Positions 52,012 to 61,907 of a DNA stretch of 64,000 nt are shown here, in pieces. Where the stretch lies: positions 1 to 64,000 of the forward strand of contig JBOHHE010000428.1 of NCBI GenBank assembly GCA_050700355.1, in the 5' to 3' direction. Under the pieces are notes generated by a model that was not told the DNA's origin, ran no database searches, and saw only the letters and a program-made list of their open reading frames with translations. Numbering within the stretch: the stretch's first letter is position 1; each line of letters opens with the position of its first letter. The stretch is from GCA-003244245 sp050700355. Its GTDB lineage: Bacteria; Actinomycetota; Actinomycetes; Mycobacteriales; Pseudonocardiaceae. The position numbers and the translations under genes are program-made.

Positions 52012-54041
52012 GCCGTACTCCCAGCTGCTCGAGTGGTCAACAAGTGGAACACGACGGCGACGGCCAGTAGCACGGCACCGGCAGTGATCGCGGCCGGCTC
52101 CAAGTACAGCAGCAACAACGCGGCGAGCAAGCAGAGGGCACGCTCCACCCGGCCTGCCCGTCGAATCAGCCAACCGCCGGTGGCGACCGCCAGCGCGGCC
52201 ACCGCGAGCGCTGATATCGCGGTCGTCCAGAGAATGGTCCATGGTGCGCCGAGGGTGAGCAGCGCGGCACCGTTACCGGTGAGCACGAAGGCGAACGGCA
52301 CCAGGAAAGCGGGCAACGCGTACTTGGCCGCCTGCATCATGGTGGGAATCACCCGCCCGCCGGTGATCGCGGACGCGGCGACGGCGGCCAGCGCGGTAGG
52401 TGGGGTGACCTCGGAGAGCACGGCGAAGTAGAACAGGAACATCGCCGCCTCGGGCGGGGCCACCCCCAGGTCCTGCAGCGCAGGGCCGATGATCACCCAC
52501 GCGATGATGAACGACGCGGTCACCGGGACCGCCAACCCGAGCACGGCGACCGCGACCGCGGCGAATACCACTGTGGCGATCAGCGTGCCGGTCGGGTTGT
52601 CGGTGATGGCGCGCGCCGCGCCGACCAGGATCGAGGACAGTTGCAGCCCGAGGCCGGTCTTGGCGATGGTCGAGGTGATGATCCCGGCGGCGGCGCACAC
52701 CGCGACCACCGGCAGCACGCTGCGCACCCCGGTGGCCAGCGCCGCGTAGAACCGCCGGGGCGTCAGCGCGTGTCGACGGTCCAGGAAGGACAGCACCAGC
52801 TGCACCCCGCAGGCATAGACCACCGCAGCGAACGGGGGAATGCCCAGCGCGAGGAACACCACGATCACGGCCAGCGAGATGAAGTGATAGCCGAAGCGGC
52901 CCAGCAGCCGCCACGGCGACGCGGCCGGCATCTCCACCGCCGTGGCCCCGTGGCGCCGGGCGTCGATCTCGATGGCCAGCAGGATGCCGAGGTAGTACAG
53001 CAGCGTCGGGATGCTCGCCCACAGCAGTACTTGCAGGTAGGACACTCGCAGATATTCGGCGATGATGAAGGCCGCAGCGCCGAGCGTGGGGGGTGAGAGG
53101 ATCGCGCCGATTCCCGCCGCGGCGAGCATCCCGCCCGCGTGCTCGGCCGGATAACCGGCGCGGCGCAGGATCGGCCAGGTCACCGAACCGAGACTGACTG
53201 TGGTCGCCGCGCCCGAACCGGACACCGTGCCCAGCAGGAATCCGGATAACGCGACAGTCCGGCCCGGCGCGGTACGGGAGCGACCGAACGCGGCCAGTGA
53301 GAGCTCGATGAAGAACCGGCCCGCGCCGGACAGATCCAGCAGCGCGGCGTAGATCGCGAACAGCACGATGTAGCTCGCCGCGACGTCCAGCGGTATGCCG
53401 TAGAAACCGGACGCGTCGTTGTACAGCCCATTGATGATCTCGTCGAAGTTCAGACCCTGATGCGCGATCGACCAGCTCTGCGGCAGCAGCCCGCCGTAGT
53501 AGGAGTAGGCCAGCATCAGCAAGCAGACGGCGGGCAGTACCCACCCGGTGGTCCGTCTGGCGGCTTCTAGCACCAGCAAGAGCAGCACCGCACCCGCCAG
53601 CACGTCCGGCGTGGCCAGGATGCCCTGGCGGTCCAGAAACGCGTCGAAGCCGCCTGCACCGAGTGGTACCGGAAGCACCGGGTAGAGACAGACCGCGAGG
53701 GCCAACGCCGCGAGCGCCCAGTCCGCGACCGTGGGATTGTCCCGAGCTGGGACCCGTGACCGACCGAACCGGAGACCGGCGCGGTAGCAGAGGAACACCA
53801 GCGGCAACGTCGCCGCCAGGAACAGGATGAGCGAGAACTGGTTGCCCTGCGCCAGCGGCCAGAACACCTGATAGATCGTGAACACCGCGACGAAGGCGCT
53901 GGCTGCGGTGATCCCGATGATGACCGGGCCGGTCAGCTGGCGGGCGGGTCGCTCCTCGTCTTGGGCGATGACCGTCTCGTCGTCGCTGCACGTGGCGTCC
54001 ACCGCCGCTGTGGTCCGCGCCGGGTCAGCACCGTCGAACAC
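52008..54041 (-). CDS. TRAP transporter permease, fused DctQM (TAXI type)
   Basis: A 677-residue membrane protein with some 16-18 helices. The small DctQ-like part is followed by the DctM-like part with GFLLGTVSGSGAATTVSLGS, TWPILRRAGYPAEHAGGMLA, AAGIGAILSPPTLGAAAFII and EVTPPTALAAVAASAITGG. Fused permeases pair with TAXI binding proteins and use an ion gradient. It is upstream of and overlapping the binding-protein gene. GTG start at 54041. Confidence 0.93.
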   Translation of the reverse strand: MFDGADPARTTAAVDATCSDDETVIAQDEERPARQLTGPVIIGITAASAFVAVFTIYQVFWPLAQGNQFSLILFLAATLPLVFLCYRAGLRFGRSRVPARDNPTVADWALAALALAVCLYPVLPVPLGAGGFDAFLDRQGILATPDVLAGAVLLLLVLEAARRTTGWVLPAVCLLMLAYSYYGGLLPQSWSIAHQGLNFDEIINGLYNDASGFYGIPLDVAASYIVLFAIYAALLDLSGAGRFFIELSLAAFGRSRTAPGRTVALSGFLLGTVSGSGAATTVSLGSVTWPILRRAGYPAEHAGGMLAAAGIGAILSPPTLGAAAFIIAEYLRVSYLQVLLWASIPTLLYYLGILLAIEIDARRHGATAVEMPAASPWRLLGRFGYHFISLAVIVVFLALGIPPFAAVVYACGVQLVLSFLDRRHALTPRRFYAALATGVRSVLPVVAVCAAAGIITSTIAKTGLGLQLSSILVGAARAITDNPTGTLIATVVFAAVAVAVLGLAVPVTASFIIAWVIIGPALQDLGVAPPEAAMFLFYFAVLSEVTPPTALAAVAASAITGGRVIPTMMQAAKYALPAFLVPFAFVLTGNGAALLTLGAPWTILWTTAISALAVAALAVATGGWLIRRAGRVERALCLLAALLLLYLEPAAITAGAVLLAVAVVFHLLTTRAAGSTA

Positions 54042-54217
54042 GTCGCTGACCGTATCGGTTGTTCGACCACTGCCTCGTCGACGTCACGGCGATCCGTTCA
54101 GGGCATCTGGAAGGTGGCGATGAGCGTCCGGTGACTGATCGGCGGAGTGTTCGGATAGGTCTGCGACCGACCCGGTTGGCGGAAGTGCTTGATCTGGGTC
54201 GGCGCTAGGGTGGCCCG

Positions 54218-55900
54218 ATGCCTACCGAGACCGATCTGGTTGTCGATGGCGAGACGATCGCCCGGATGCTCACCGGTGTCGAACCGCTGGTCGAGGAGCA
54301 GACCAGGTTCATCCTCGACGTACTGGCCTCGACTCCAGACGAGGCCTTGGCTTTCGTGTCCGGCCGCATCGAATGCCGTACCGCCTAAGGCGGTACGGCC
54401 GACCCACTGCTGCTGGCATTGCGGTCACAGGCTCGCGGCAAGCGCGTCCGGGCTGCTGTCGCGCTCCTGGCCGCACGCGCCGCGGAAGGTGCCGGAGACT
54501 CCGTAGCGGCCAGCGGCCTGATCAGCGAGGCGCTGACCCACCGCCCCGATCTGGAGCCGGCCCTGCACGACGCCGCCCAGTACGCCGCCGCCCGCGGTGA
54601 CTACCTCGCCGCTGACGGCTACCTGCGGCGCGCCCGGCTCTCCGACTCGCTGCAACCGGGACTCGCCGAGATCCTCACCGCCGCCGCGGTCGAGGTCCCC
54701 CGCAACAGCCCTTGCCCCTGTGGGTCGGGCCGCAAGTTCAAGACCTGCTGCCGACACAACGCGACGCCTCCGCTGGCTGTGCGGGCCCAGCTCGTCTACG
54801 CGCTGCTGGGTAGCTATGGTGAGCACGCTCCCGGCATAGAGATCATCAAACCACTGCTGGACCGCGCCGGGGGCGACGAGTGGTATTCGATGTTCTTCCT
54901 GGATCTCGCCCTCTTCCAGAAGGGCCTGGTCGACAAGTTCCTCGCCGCCCGAGGTCACTGGCTACGTCCCGACGAGCGGGCCCTCATCAATGACTGGCGC
55001 ACGATCCCCGTCACCCTCTACGAGTCGGTGGACGTACAGCACGGCACCGGTGTCACCCTGCGCGCGCTCCCGGACGGAGACCCGAGCTACCTGTCCGACA
55101 AGCTCTTCTCGCTCTCCGCCCCTCGCCTGGAGCTGTTCTGCGGCCGGCTGCTGCACGACGGCACCACACCCCGGATGCTGGCGCTGCCCGTCCGTGTCGC
55201 CCGGCACCACCGCCGCGCCCTGACCGACCTGCTTGCCGCAGGTCCGTCGGCCGAACAGATCGCGGACTTCTTCGCTCCCGAACCACCGGTCCAGCTTCGC
55301 AACAGTGACGGCGACGACCTGTATGACTGCCGCGTCACCTACCACGTGCCCCACCCTCAGCGGGCTTTCGACCGCCTGACGCAGCAACTGACCCAGGCCG
55401 GCAACGACCTCGTCGCCCGGCACCGGCCTCTGCCCGACGGCCGGATGCTCAACCTCGGCGAGATCCACTGGGTTGGCGATGATTTCATCGTCACCGCCAA
55501 CTCCCCCGCCCGTCTCACCGAACTTGAGGACGTCTTGCACAGCGTCGCCCCAGATGCCGTCGAACGCGACCGGCGCGCTGACCGGATCAGCCCGGAGCCC
55601 GACGACCGCGAGGCCCGAACCCTCATCATGGAGACCTACTTCGTCGATGCGGAGGAGGCTGGGGGCGAGCCCAAGACGATCGGGCGGAGCGCCGAAGCCA
55701 CCTGGCTCGACACACCCGATGTCATCGGTGACCTGACTCCACGCGAAGCCGCCACTTCCCCCGACCCGAAGGTCCGCACCGAACTCCACTCCATGATCGA
55801 CGACATCGAAGCCGCCCTCCTGCAAGCCCAGCGCGCCGGGCAACCCACCTTCGGCCTGATGGACCCCCACCGGGTGCGCGAGCAGCTCCGCCTACTGTGA
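54218..55900 (+). pseudogene. SEC-C motif protein with in-frame TAA
   Basis: From ATG 54218 (MPTETDLVVDGETIARMLTG) the frame meets TAA at 54386 and continues open to 55900 (LLLALRSQARGKRVRAAVAL). It has TPR-like helices, the SEC-C zinc motif PCPCGSGRKFKTCCRHN, DKFLAARGHWLRPDERALI, and a long C-terminal part with a conserved-looking DPHRVREQLRLL end. The paralog at 57130 shares the N-terminus before the TAA, supporting a single original gene. A protein of up to 493 residues could still start at TTG 54419. SEC-C proteins bind SecB-like or nucleic acid partners; the function is not set. Confidence 0.75.
54375..54399. repeat. Perfect hairpin with the stop codon as its loop
   Basis: GCCGTACCGCC (54375-54385) and GGCGGTACGGC (54389-54399) are exact reverse complements and the three-base loop is the in-frame TAA. 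There is no T-run, so it is not a standard terminator. Confidence 0.85.
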
Positions 55901-56372
55901 GTGCGGGACGGCATCGAGCTGGGCCAGATCTCAACCCCCGGCAGCTCAAAACGCCAGGTCATCTGATCGCCACGCCCCGCCACGCCGGTCACGATGGTAC
56001 GACTTTGCCCGTCAAACAGAAGCGAAGGGTTGTGGCGTCCAGAGGAGGCCAGCCTCACCGGATGCTGTTGCACAGCAAAGATCATTGGGGACACCTCCCG
56101 GTCTAGATCTGCTTTCCTTGACGATGTCGTCGCATAACTCCCAGCAGCGAATTACGGCTCATTACCGAGGAGGATTCTCAATCAATGAATACCAGGACAC
56201 GAGAGAACCCACATGATCCGCTTTGGGGACCGGCGCTGGCCCTGGGCGCACCCACACAGGAAAAGGTGCGATCCTACTCACGAGCGAGTGTGGGAGTGTG
56301 GGTTGGTTGTCCGTCGGGAGAGGATTCGTGCTGGGGACCTCACGAACAGGGTCGCATGCTGTGCGGAGGGGT
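55901..56372 (+). other. Intergenic region
   Basis: No supported gene on either strand. Short frames lack ribosome sites and recognisable domains. It probably holds the promoter of the exported lectin-like gene that follows. Confidence 0.4.
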
Positions 56373-56884
56373 ATGGCGGTTGCGCTGATCACCATGGTCG
56401 CGACGGTGCTGGCAATGCCAGGTGCCGCTTCGGCAGATGCAGCCTCCGGGAGCCCACCAACGACCGCGGTCGGGATGCTGGTGGGTCCGACCGTGGCGAT
56501 GACGAGCGAGACTCAGTCCGTCCAGACCTTCCGCAACGAGAACACCGGCTGGTGCTTAGACGACAGCGTCGAGTTCGGGCTGCGTACCTATGGCTGCAAT
56601 TACGGGCCTCATCAGCAGTGGAACGTCCGCGCCTGGGCTGACGGGACCCGTCAGCTGCGCAATGTCGCGACCGGCGGGGCATCCTCGATACCAGATCGAT
56701 CGGGATAGGCATCGCCCGCTGCGACTCCACCCGGTCTCAGAGCTGGTATGTCGGCGAGGTGCCCGACGGCGGAATCAGGTTTATCAACGAGAGCACGAAC
56801 CATTGCCTTGGGGACGATCGTGGCCGCCTTGTGAGCTGGTCATGCATCGGAGGCTACTACCCGGCCGAAACCATCTGGCACTAA
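56373..56884 (+). pseudogene. Exported ricin B-type lectin, frameshifted
   Basis: A signal peptide (MAVALITMVATVLAMPGAAS-ADA) precedes a beta-trefoil lectin: FRNENTGWCLDDS, YGCNYGPHQQWNVR. After a frame change near 56675 it continues as LDTRSIGIGIARCDSTRSQS, WYVGEVPDGGIRFINESTNH and SWSCIGGYYPAETIWH, ending at TAA 56884. One indel breaks it. GGAGG sits just before the ATG. It would have bound sugars outside the cell. Confidence 0.7.
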
Positions 56885-57129
56885 TCTCGATGTCATCGAC
56901 CCGGTTGCCGCAAAAGTCTAACTGACTTCGAGCCATTCCGGTGCTTCGCAGCCGGTGTGGCTCGAATTATGTGGAGCGCTGCGTATACTATACTCTGGAC
57001 GCTCCGCCTGTCAGGTCTGGTCCTCGATCAACCTCACAATCTCGGGGCAAGACCGGGCACACGCCCCGCGATGGGAGGCTGGAGTCGGGGGCCCACGCGG
57101 TTTCCATCAGGGTCGGCTACTCTGCGTTG

Positions 57130-57870
57130 ATGACTACCGAGACCGAAGTCCTGGCCGATGTCGAGACCGTCGCCGGAATACTCCTCGGCAACAAGCCGCT
57201 GTGACGATGACCAGACCCTGTTTCTCCTTGACGCACTGGCCGCAGCCTCGGATGACGTACTGAGATCGGTCGCCGACCAGGTCGAATGCCCCACCGCACG
57301 GGGCGCCGCGGTCGAACCGCAGCTTACGGCGCTGCGCGCGCGGCGACTATCCCACCGCTGACCGGTACCTGCGGCGCACTGAGCGTCCCAGTCCACTGCG
57401 CGCGGGGTTGTCCGAGGCACTCGCTGTCACCGTGGGCAACGTCCCCCGCAACGACCCTTGCCCGTGCGGGTCCGGTCGTAAGTTCAAGGTCTGTTGCCTG
57501 CGCGAGGGTGCGCCCCCGCTGGCGGCGCGAGCCCAGCTCGTCGGCGCGCTGCTGGGCGTCTACGCGGAGCGCGCACCCGGCTTGACGAGTAGCACATCGC
57601 TGGTCAGCCAGCCCGAGGAGGCGCGGCAGGGCGGGATGTTCTGTCTGGATCTCGCGCTCTTCCCGGACAGCCTGGTCGACAAGTTCCTCGCCGCCCGAGG
57701 CCACTGGCTGCGCCCCGACGAACGTGACCTCATCGAGATCTGGCGGCAGGTGCCCCCTGCCCTCTACGAGGTGCTGGACGTACAGCGCGGCACCGGCGTC
57801 ACGCTGCGCGCCCTGCCGGACGGGGAGCCGATCCAGCTGGCCGACGAGCTGTTCTCGGCGAAGCCATCAC
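57130..57870 (+). pseudogene. SEC-C protein paralog, deleted and truncated
   Basis: ATG 57130 gives MTTETEVLADVETVAGILLG, parallel to the first SEC-C gene, then stops. Shifted frames give LFLLDALAAASDDVLRSVAD and, after an internal deletion, LSEALAVTVGNVPRNDPCPC with the SEC-C motif GSGRKFKVCC and DKFLAARGHWLRPDERDL. Similarity ends near 57865 (QLADELFSA), where IS1380-type transposase sequence starts. Confidence 0.75.
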
Positions 57871-57879
57871 CACCGCTCG

Positions 57880-58624
57880 GGCTGCGGGGGCGACCGGGGT
57901 CCTGCTGGCCAGGATGGACTCCGCGTTCGACAGCCACGCCGTGGTCAGGGCCTGTGTCCGGGCCGGGGTCCGGTTCTCGATCACCACGAAACAGACTCGC
58001 CCGGTCCGGGCCGCGATCGCCGCCATCGACCCCGATGCGTGGAAGCCGATCCGGTATCCGAACGCGATCTACGACGAGGCCAGCGGTCAGTGGATTTCTG
58101 ACGCCCAGATCGCCGAAACCATCTACACCGCATACCGGTCGCGACGAAAATCGGAACAGATCACTGTGCGGTTGATCGTGCGCGGGGTGAAAGACAAGAA
58201 TGTTCCTGATCGCCAGGGGGAGTTATTCACCGCCTGGCGCTACCATGCGTTCATCACCGACTCGGCCGTGGAGCTGGTCCAAGCCGAGAAACACCACCGC
58301 GAACACGCGATCATCGAGCAGGTCAACGCCGATCTGAAAGACTCAGCCTTGGCGCATATGCCCTCGGGATCGTTCGCCGCGAACGCGGCCTGGCTGACCC
58401 TGGCCGCGATCGCCCACAACCTCACCCGCGCCACCGGTACCCTGGCCAGCCTCTTTCACGCCACCGCACGAACCGGCACGATCCGCCGCCACCTGATCAC
58501 CCTGCCCGCCAGAATCACCCGCCGATCCCGCCGCATCATCCTGCGGCTCCCGAGCACCTGGCCACACCGCGCCGCGTTCGAGGGCCTGTTCACCGCAACC
58601 CACGCCCCTCCCTCACGAGCTTGA
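57880..58624 (+). pseudogene. IS1380-family transposase, 5'-truncated
   Basis: The frame reads GATGVLLARMDSAFDSHAVV, RAGVRFSITTKQTRPVRAAI, LFTAWRYHAFITDSAVELVQ, HREHAIIEQVNADLKDSALA with the DDE-type Asp and Glu residues of the C-terminal two thirds, and ends with a basic helix. The N-terminal third with the first catalytic Asp is gone, replaced by the SEC-C remnant. It cannot transpose by itself. Confidence 0.8.
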
Positions 58625-58753
58625 CCAGCACAAAAACCGCCCTACCAGGCCCGACCAGGAGACCTACAGTGGAAAAGCTGGACACACCAGCGGTATCCGC
58701 ACACCCTCAACCAATCCCATGATCCACAACACTGAACACAACTCGAATAACGA

Positions 58754-59141
58754 TCACTCAAATTGGGTCGATGGATTCAGGCTGAGGCGCTTTCCCGTCA
58801 GGCACGCCAACCACTGCGCGCTGAGTTCATCCTCGAATCGGGACAGGGTGAGATCACTGGGCAGCAGAAGGAGGCGCTCCTCATCGGTGATCGTCGGTGT
58901 GATCGCCTCGATGTTGCCCTCCTCGTCGACGAATGGGCGGATCGTCGACCAGATCGTGCGGGGCTCGTCGTCGACCACAGTTCCTCGATCTGCTCCTCAT
59001 TGAGAAACGAGGCGATGAGGTAGCTTGGGGTTCCAGGTCCACCGCAATGACACGATGCCCAAGATCGGCAAGCATCCACGACAGATGATAGACCAGCGAT
59101 GTCTTGCCCACACCTCCCTTGTTGTTGAAGAACGCCGAAAG
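58754..59141 (-). pseudogene. ParA-type partition ATPase fragment
   Basis: Minus-strand frames combine to LSAFFNNKGGVGKTSLVYHL (deviant Walker A), SWMLADLGHRVIAVDLEPQ, then after a shift LIASFLNEEQIEELW, then VVDDEPRTIWSTIRPFVDEE and LLLPSDLTLSRFEDELSAQW. It ends after about 130 codons, so the second half with Walker B and DNA-binding surface is missing. Two frameshifts. It is a plasmid-type ParA remnant. Confidence 0.7.
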
Positions 59142-59158
59142 CCCATCCGTTCCCGGCC

Positions 59159-59380
59159 AGCGAGGCGTTCTACTGGACCGAGACCGGACGGGCGCTGGCG
59201 CGTGTCCGGGGGCGGTTGGACGACGCGGTGATCGCCTACCGCAAGGCGGAGGACCTGTCCCCTGTGCAGCTGTACCGTGATCCCGGGGCTCGCGAGGTGA
59301 TCTCTGGGCTGCTCACCCGGGGTCGCCACAACCCGATGGGCCAGGAGCTGCAAGGACTTGCGGGCCGTCTCGGCATTTAG
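59159..59380 (+). pseudogene. C-terminal fragment of an XRE-TPR regulator
   Basis: SEAFYWTETGRALARVRGRL, DDAVIAYRKAEDLSPVQLYR, LLTRGRHNPMGQELQGLAGR align with the last 70 residues of the intact regulator that follows at 59554 (DEAFYWREAGRALAHAGGPV and on). It begins right where the antisense ParA fragment starts, so the join is a recombination scar. Confidence 0.75.
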
Positions 59381-59553
59381 CCCATTCGGGTGATGACGGT
59401 TGGTCTGGCACCAGGTGTCACCTCGCAGGCCAGGGGTAGGATTCGGTTGAACATGATCAACTCACGTTCAGCCCACACCGGAAGATCATCTTGGTCCAGG
59501 TTTCCCCACACCGATCTTGGGATACCTGACCACGTGTCGAGGAGACAACCACC

Positions 59554-60744
59554 GTGGATGCCCAGGAGGCGAAGACTGTAGGGGAGCTGCTTCGCAAGCT
59601 CCGACTCAAGCGGGATTTGACGTTGGAGGTAGTGGCGGGGCTGGCCGGCATGAGTGCTGGGTTCCTGTCCCAGGTCGAACGAGGTTTGGCTCCTCTCCAA
59701 CGGCTCTCGCACTGGCGGGGTATAGCTGACGCTCTGGGTGTCCCGCTGTCGGACCTGCTGCGGCTGGAGCTGCCTGTCCCGGGCAACGGGGGCACCCACA
59801 ACGCTACCGAGGCCATACGGGACGCGCTCGACGCGGTAGCCGCCGGCTATCCCGGTGGCAAGATGCTGCCCGTACCAGCGCTAAAGCAGCGGGTGACCAG
59901 GGTGTATCGGCTCAATCGGCAATGCCGGTTCCAAGACGTGGGTCAGACCCTGCCGGAGTTGATCCGTGATCTGCACACCACGCTGGCTATTGGCCGCGAT
60001 CTCAGCACACTGCTTCCACTGGGTGTGCTGCTGCACGTACACGTGACGCGCATCTGGTGCAACGCTGCGGAGGCTACTACCGAACTACGGCGACAGGCCA
60101 TGTTCCTGGCGCAACATCTCGCTCGGGAGCACAACGAGGCCGTCTCGCTCGCGACGGCCGCCTATGGGCTTGCCGCGACGCTGGTTGGCGGGGGTTCCTT
60201 CAACCTGGCGCAAACCGTGATCGACCAGACCACACTGCCACCGGTCACCGTGGACACAGCGGGTCTGGTGTGCGCCACCTTGGCCTCGCCCCGGGCGCGA
60301 CTTCTTGCGGTCAAGGGGGGAGACCCAGTAGCGCCGCTCGCCGAGGCCGCGGAGATCGCGGATCGGTTCGGCGAGGCCGGGGAGGCTGACCCGTACGGGT
60401 TCAGTTATGGATCGATGTGCGTCGGTTTCCGGCGAATCAGCGTGGCGATGGAACTCGGTGATGTCGACGATGCCATCCGCTCAGTGCGCGCTGTCCGCCC
60501 GGAGCGCAGCCCGTTCCGAGCGGACGAAGCATTTTACTGGAGAGAAGCCGGACGTGCACTGGCCCACGCTGGAGGGCCTGTGGCCGAGCCGGTGCGTGCC
60601 TATCTGAGAGCGGAAGCTCTCCTTCCAGTGAAGCTCTACCGCAACCTTAAAACCCGTGAAGTACTGCGGGAGCTGCTGACCCGGGCACCGGACAACGAGC
60701 AGCTACAGCAGCTCGCCAAGCGGGCCAGCCTGGAGCAGCGTTAG
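59554..60744 (+). CDS. XRE family regulator with TPR-like region
   Basis: A 396-residue regulator. The N-terminal XRE domain (about 8-70) reads GELLRKLRLKRDLTLEVVAG, LAGMSAGFLSQVERGLAPLQ, then a helical C-terminal region (LHTTLAIGRDLSTLLPLGVL, ATAAYGLAATLVGGGSFNL, SPRARLLAVKGGDPVAPLAE, VRAYLRAEALLPVKLYRNLK). GTG 59554 is the start. A duplicate C-terminal piece lies just upstream. It may control the small genes that follow. Confidence 0.88.
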   Translation: MDAQEAKTVGELLRKLRLKRDLTLEVVAGLAGMSAGFLSQVERGLAPLQRLSHWRGIADALGVPLSDLLRLELPVPGNGGTHNATEAIRDALDAVAAGYPGGKMLPVPALKQRVTRVYRLNRQCRFQDVGQTLPELIRDLHTTLAIGRDLSTLLPLGVLLHVHVTRIWCNAAEATTELRRQAMFLAQHLAREHNEAVSLATAAYGLAATLVGGGSFNLAQTVIDQTTLPPVTVDTAGLVCATLASPRARLLAVKGGDPVAPLAEAAEIADRFGEAGEADPYGFSYGSMCVGFRRISVAMELGDVDDAIRSVRAVRPERSPFRADEAFYWREAGRALAHAGGPVAEPVRAYLRAEALLPVKLYRNLKTREVLRELLTRAPDNEQLQQLAKRASLEQR

Positions 60745-60808
60745 CCCATCCGGGGCGGTCTTAACTACAGATAAGCCATAGTGTCACTGATCGGCCACTC
60801 TTTGCGAC

Positions 60809-60994
60809 GTGGTTTTCGACAGAGGGTTATGGGGACTTGTCCTGTGGCTGGCGGTCATCGGCGTGCCCGTGCTGATAGCGATGTTCGCGGCTTGGATGGT
60901 CCAAGCCCGAGCCAGTCGCATCCCGCCGAGGCATAGGTGGGATACACGAGTCCCTCACAGCGTCACCGAGCAAAGCGGCGAGGGCGCACGGTGA
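60809..60994 (+). CDS. Small membrane protein
   Basis: A 61-residue protein with one helix (LWGLVLWLAVIGVPVLIAMF) and a basic C-terminus (SRIPPRHRWDTRVPHSV). Its stop overlaps the GTG of the next gene, and that one overlaps a third, giving a three-gene chain typical of actinobacterial integrative elements. Unrecognised. Confidence 0.5.
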   Translation: MVFDRGLWGLVLWLAVIGVPVLIAMFAAWMVQARASRIPPRHRWDTRVPHSVTEQSGEGAR

Positions 60995-61206
60995 CCAGTG
61001 CAACCAGGGCGATCCTCGTCCAGACAATGGTCGACGCCGTGACGTTGACCGAGCATCTCATCGACCTCGACGTCATCGCCGCTAACCGCTCTCTCGGACG
61101 CTACACCGCACTCTGCAGTGTCGAGGTGCTGGCCGCGAGCATGACGACCGAGGAGCGTCGCTTCTGTAAGGCTTGCATTCGTCGACAGGTCGACCGATGC
61201 ACCTGA
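60991..61206 (+). CDS. Small hypothetical protein
   Basis: A 71-residue helical protein (AILVQTMVDAVTLTEHLIDL, TALCSVEVLAASMTTEERRF, CKACIRRQVDRC) with a C-terminal cysteine cluster. GTG 60991 overlaps the stop of the membrane protein gene. Unrecognised. Confidence 0.5.
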   Translation: MTSATRAILVQTMVDAVTLTEHLIDLDVIAANRSLGRYTALCSVEVLAASMTTEERRFCKACIRRQVDRCT

Positions 61207-61670
61207 CCGGAATCGAACTACTCGACTGGATAGCTCTTCGGCGTGTGCACGAGGGTGGTGTGACGGTACTCGACTTCGGATATGTCCGCTGGGGCCGAAA
61301 GGTGCCGTGCTACCTGCCCGAAATCTTCGATCGGCTGTCCGACGCCGAGCTGATCAGCTCGCTCGACGTGGACTTCTCCACAGAATCACGTCGAGTCGTG
61401 CTTATGCCCCGAGGGCTTGATCGTTACCAAGAGCTGACCGCGAAGCGTGGCACGTCTGTAGACCCCGAGCAGTCATCCGGAGACCGCCCATACGGCGAAC
61501 ACCGGTGCTGGCCAGAGACTCGATATCGCCCCTCACCTGCAAAAACCCTTGCCATCGTCTGTCGCTCTCTGCCGCTATTTTTCAGCCTCTCGTGCCCCCA
61601 GTGTGCCCCAGCGGAGATCAACACAGCCGTGCTCCGCCTCCTTGTCCGGCATCAGACGGTCCCCCAGTAG
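61197..61670 (+). CDS. Hypothetical protein, possible mobile-element gene
   Basis: About 157 residues. The first 75 (LTGIELLDWIALRRVHEGGV, TVLDFGYVRWGRKVPCYLPE, FDRLSDAELISSLDVD) look like a compact winged-helix-type fold; the rest is low-confidence and may be read beyond the original stop. ATG 61197 overlaps the stop of the gene before. Unrecognised. Confidence 0.45.
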   Translation: MHLTGIELLDWIALRRVHEGGVTVLDFGYVRWGRKVPCYLPEIFDRLSDAELISSLDVDFSTESRRVVLMPRGLDRYQELTAKRGTSVDPEQSSGDRPYGEHRCWPETRYRPSPAKTLAIVCRSLPLFFSLSCPQCAPAEINTAVLRLLVRHQTVPQ

Positions 61671-61907
61671 GCGGCCCCGGGCGGTGCGGTCACACCGGCA
61701 CCGAGGCCTTGACCGGAGAGAGGTCCGGCCCCATGAGCAACGATCCGACCCTTGCCCCCGCAGTCCCACTCTCGAGCAGTCCTGCGCCCTGACCCGCGCT
61801 GGACGACCCGAGCGGCTCCGCCGAGCCACGAGACGCATCAACGTAACGAACGAAACGTAATAGCGAACATATTAACGGAACATAAACAGAACGATATGGA
61901 CGGTGAC

